Shown here: piece by piece, positions 23,150-25,380 of the stretch
Layout: every line of letters starts with the position of its first letter
Position numbering within the stretch: the first letter of the stretch is position 1
From: DATLYT01 sp035574455
Lineage (GTDB): Bacteria > Bacteroidota > Ignavibacteria > UBA10030
Length of the DNA stretch: 25,380 bases
NCBI GenBank assembly: GCA_035574455.1
Contig: DATLYT010000108.1
Coordinates: 1-25,380 of the forward strand
Reading direction: 5' to 3'
Notes under the pieces: model-generated
Told to the model about the DNA's origin: nothing
The model's database searches: none
The model's input: only the letters and a program-made list of their open reading frames with translations
Position numbers and translations under genes: made by a program

Positions 23150-23596
23150 ATGACCATATTACGAACCTTCATCGTTCTGCTGGTTGTCACTTCGGCAGCG
23201 ATGGCGCAAGACGGTCAGACAGACCGTCGCGCAATCAACATACGAACCGGAACATCGGCAGCGCTTCCGTTCAGTGATGGCGTGCTGGTCGGAAACACCC
23301 TGTATCTTGCCGGAAGACTTGGACTCGACCCCGCAACCAACGCCCCGCCGAAGGACGTCGAGCAAGAAGTGAAAAACATTCTCGACGGCTTCAAAGCCGT
23401 GCTTGCAAAAGCCGACATGACGATGGAAAACCTGGTGTTCGTACAGGTTTTTTGTCCCGACCTTTCGCTCTACGGCAAGTTCAACGAAGTGTATCGAACG
23501 TACTTTCAGAAAGATTTCCCTGCACGGGCTTTCATCGGATCTGGACCGTTGCTGTTTGGTGCTCGGTTTGAAATGCAAGGGATTGCGGTAAAATAG
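23150..23596 (+). CDS. Exported RidA (YjgF/YER057c/UK114) family protein
   Basis: A 148-residue protein. Residues 1-19 form a signal peptide (FIVLLVVTSAAMAQ), so this RidA-like protein is exported, whereas classical RidA is a cytosolic enamine/imine deaminase. The fold signatures are present: SDGVLVGNTLYLAGRLGLDP (43-62), a helix KNILDGFKAVLAKA, and FPARAFIGS with Arg126 at the place of the substrate-binding Arg (E. coli RidA Arg105, from memory). Glu141 is near the C-terminus (FEMQGIAV). It trims to about 128 residues, the normal family length. GAGGAGG lies seven bases upstream of the ATG. It is followed after 45 bases by a serine hydrolase gene, probably on the same transcript. Its periplasmic substrate is unknown. 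Confidence 0.92.
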   Translation: MTILRTFIVLLVVTSAAMAQDGQTDRRAINIRTGTSAALPFSDGVLVGNTLYLAGRLGLDPATNAPPKDVEQEVKNILDGFKAVLAKADMTMENLVFVQVFCPDLSLYGKFNEVYRTYFQKDFPARAFIGSGPLLFGARFEMQGIAVK

Positions 23597-23641
23597 GAAA
23601 GACAACTGGAGAGCAAAGGCGCAGCAAAGAAAGACGGTTCG

Positions 23642-25156
23642 ATGAAAAGAAGAAAGACGATTGTTCCCATGGCGACAGTGGTACTGGTTGGGATTCTCGT
23701 TGTCTTTCCACCTCAGCCTCAGAAGAGCGACCAGTTCGACACGATCCGCGCCCTTATTCGGACGGAACTCGATCACCGCAAAGTTGTTTCGATGGCAGTT
23801 GCTGTTGCAAAAGACGGAAAGATTTTGTGGGAAGAAGGATTTGGATGGGCCGATAAGGAGCGACAGGTTCCGGCAACGGAGCATACGATGTATTCTCTCG
23901 CCTCCATCTCCAAACCGATCACAGCGACAGGAATTATGGTCCTCAAAGAACGTGGGAAGATCGATATCGACAAACCGATCAACGATTATCTTGGCGAGGC
24001 CAAACTCCTTGCTCGCATCGGAAATGCAAACGATGCCACCGTTCGGCGTGTAGCCAATCATACCTCCGGACTACAGCTGCACTACCAGTTCTTCTACGCC
24101 GACGAACCCTTCAAGCCTCCGACGATGGACGAAACCATCCGTCGGTATGGCGTCATCATGACTCCACCGGGTGAGCGCTACCAGTACGCCAACCAGGGCT
24201 ACGGCTTCCTCGGCTACGTCATCGAGCGGGTGTCCGGTAAGTCATACGCAGACTTCCTGCGCGAAGAAGTTTTCCTTCCGCTCGGCATGACGCACACGTC
24301 GGTCAACGTCGCGCCCGGACTTGAGCGCCACCAAGCTATCCGCTATGCCGCGGACGGTACTCCCCTGCCGTTCTATGACTTCGACCATCCCGGCGCTTCG
24401 GCAGTCTATTCCAGTGCGCACGACTTAATTCGCTTCGGGATGTTTCACCTCAAAACTCGCCTGCCCGATCAGAAAGCAATACTCAAGGATGAGACCACCG
24501 ATGAGATGCAACGACCGACTTCGGTCATGGGACCTGAAACCGGCTATGGCTTCGGCTGGGTGGTCCGTGATCATCCCGATGGCTACCGCCTCGTGTCACA
24601 CTCCGGCGGGATGCCGGGTGTGCGAACACTGCTTACGATCATCCCTGCCGAAAAGATTGCGATTGCTGTCCTGACCAACTCGACCCACGGCAATCCGGAA
24701 ATGATCGTGAACGAGATCATCCCGATCGTGCGTGGGAAGAAACGACAGCAACCACGCGATCCACAACCGGCTCCCGCCGAGACCATGAAGCAAACACCGG
24801 CTCAGTTCTTAGGAACGTGGTCGGGAATCTTGAAGACCTACAAAGAGGAGATTGCCTTGACTCTGCAGTTCAAAGAGGCAGGCGAAGTCCATATTCATCT
24901 CGCTCAGCAACCGACGACTGTACTGAACAATGTCCGGTTTAGCGATAGCACGGTGACAGGCAGAACGACGGGCGAGATTGGCACGGAAGAATCGAAACGG
25001 GGATCCTACACCATCGAGTTCTGGCTGCGGCTTCGCGGCGATGTGCTCAACGGTGTAGCATCGGCGATCTCTGTTCCCGGCAATCGCATCGCCGGAGCAA
25101 CGAGCCATTGGGTGGAAGTAAGACGACAATCCGAGAAGTCGGCGGGAAGCAAGTAG
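23642..25156 (+). CDS. Serine hydrolase, class C beta-lactamase / penicillin-binding-protein fold
   Basis: A 504-residue protein with an N-terminal hydrophobic segment (8-23) that acts as signal peptide or membrane anchor. The beta-lactamase-like domain (~32-365) has Ser88-x-x-Lys91 (SISKPITATG), Tyr182-Ala-Asn184 (YANQGYGFLG) and His320-Ser-Gly322 (SHSGGMPG) in place of KTG, the pattern of class C-related esterases and peptidases. A Pro/Gln-rich linker (~366-385) leads to a beta-rich C-terminal domain (~386-493; FLGTWSGILKTYKEEIAL) found in many exported members. True beta-lactamase activity is not implied; D-amino-peptidase or esterase roles are equally likely. The ribosome site is weak, so it may depend on read-through from the RidA-like gene 45 bases upstream. 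Confidence 0.92.
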   Translation: MKRRKTIVPMATVVLVGILVVFPPQPQKSDQFDTIRALIRTELDHRKVVSMAVAVAKDGKILWEEGFGWADKERQVPATEHTMYSLASISKPITATGIMVLKERGKIDIDKPINDYLGEAKLLARIGNANDATVRRVANHTSGLQLHYQFFYADEPFKPPTMDETIRRYGVIMTPPGERYQYANQGYGFLGYVIERVSGKSYADFLREEVFLPLGMTHTSVNVAPGLERHQAIRYAADGTPLPFYDFDHPGASAVYSSAHDLIRFGMFHLKTRLPDQKAILKDETTDEMQRPTSVMGPETGYGFGWVVRDHPDGYRLVSHSGGMPGVRTLLTIIPAEKIAIAVLTNSTHGNPEMIVNEIIPIVRGKKRQQPRDPQPAPAETMKQTPAQFLGTWSGILKTYKEEIALTLQFKEAGEVHIHLAQQPTTVLNNVRFSDSTVTGRTTGEIGTEESKRGSYTIEFWLRLRGDVLNGVASAISVPGNRIAGATSHWVEVRRQSEKSAGSK

Positions 25157-25380
25157 AAGCGGTCTCAACAATAGCCTCTCATGTCCGCGGATTTTAAGCG
25201 GGCATCTGAGTGCCAGACTCCCAATTAAGACATTCGGGAATGCGGGAGTGACAGAGGGGGCGACTGCAACGGCGCGGAATCGTACTATGCCGCGCGGGGA
25301 TTTCGCGGCTCGCTCAGAGTGTGATGAGGCGTAAATCGTGTATCTCAGCCGAGAAACCATCAGTGCAAGATTTCCCGCTC
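25157..25380. other. Right-end non-coding tail with small inverted repeats
   Basis: No supported gene. There is a weak GTCCGC...GCGGGC hairpin just after the serine hydrolase gene. ACTCCC and GGGAGT flank an inner palindrome, CATTC-gg-GAATG, in about 25211-25250. No T-run follows either one, so no terminator is called. A GTG at 25338 with an open frame to the window end might begin another gene, but too little is visible. Confidence 0.4.

Noticed and set aside
22963..23190. N-terminal extension of the S9 peptidase frame
   Set aside because: It overlaps the start of the divergent RidA-like gene, and the ATG at 22962 begins a clear signal peptide with a ribosome site.
23159..24061. 300-codon minus-strand frame
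   Set aside because: It is antisense to two well-supported genes, and its product (Cys/His/Arg-rich, no motif) looks like a shadow.
25338..25380. Possible start of another plus-strand gene at the right edge
   Set aside because: Only about 14 codons are visible and two frames are open, so nothing can be supported.
1..25380. CRISPR arrays, tRNA or rRNA genes, insertion sequences, prophage or toxin-antitoxin genes
   Set aside because: I looked on both strands and saw no spaced direct-repeat array, transposase or integrase motif, or recognisable tRNA/rRNA sequence.

Overview
The window looks like a chromosomal segment from a member of the FCB group (Bacteroidota, Chlorobiota/Ignavibacteria or a relative). 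The main evidence is a 1973-residue secreted protease whose C-terminus has the form of a type IX secretion sorting domain (YPNPFNP near its start). Most genes have good Shine-Dalgarno sequences, and three sigma70-like promoters with 17-bp spacers can be read. This fits Ignavibacteria-like lineages better than classical Bacteroides, but the placement is an inference. I saw no tRNA, rRNA, CRISPR array, insertion sequence or phage gene.

Layout. Everything from 161 to 17584 is on the minus strand. (1) 4990-161 is an efflux operon: TetR regulator, lipoprotein HlyD adaptor, ABC ATPase, TolC-type outer-membrane channel, second ABC ATPase. The two ATPases correspond to the two unequal halves of YbhF-type fused ATPases, here split around the tolC-like gene. 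No permease gene is present in the window. (2) 5042-5671 has no convincing gene. It carries two minus-strand terminators, REP-like hairpins and a 20-bp direct repeat (19/20 match). (3) 6670-5672 encodes an exported protein with two PDZ domains. (4) 12762-6841 encodes the giant multidomain subtilase, closed by a strong terminator. (5) 17584-12937 is a signalling block: ECF sigma factor, zinc-finger anti-sigma factor, 7TM-PAS histidine kinase, NarL-type response regulator and a stand-alone receiver with its own promoter. (6) 17673-19007 (plus) is an exported VWA protein divergent from the sigma gene. It converges on a receiver fused to an RsbW-like ATPase (19945-19070). (7) 22962-20278 is an exported S9 prolyl-oligopeptidase-type peptidase with an extra C-terminal domain. 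It diverges from an exported RidA-like protein (23150) followed by an exported class-C beta-lactamase-like serine hydrolase (23642).

How it fits together. The genes serve the cell envelope and the outside of the cell: tripartite efflux, a PDZ protein, a secreted protease, exported peptidases and hydrolases, and a cluster of regulators that probably sense envelope or environmental state. I found no single obviously new system. The best leads are the split asymmetric ATPase pair, a duplicated beta-rich domain at both ends of the giant protease, the S9 peptidase fusion, the signalling block, and the repeat-bounded non-coding island at 5.1-5.6 kb.
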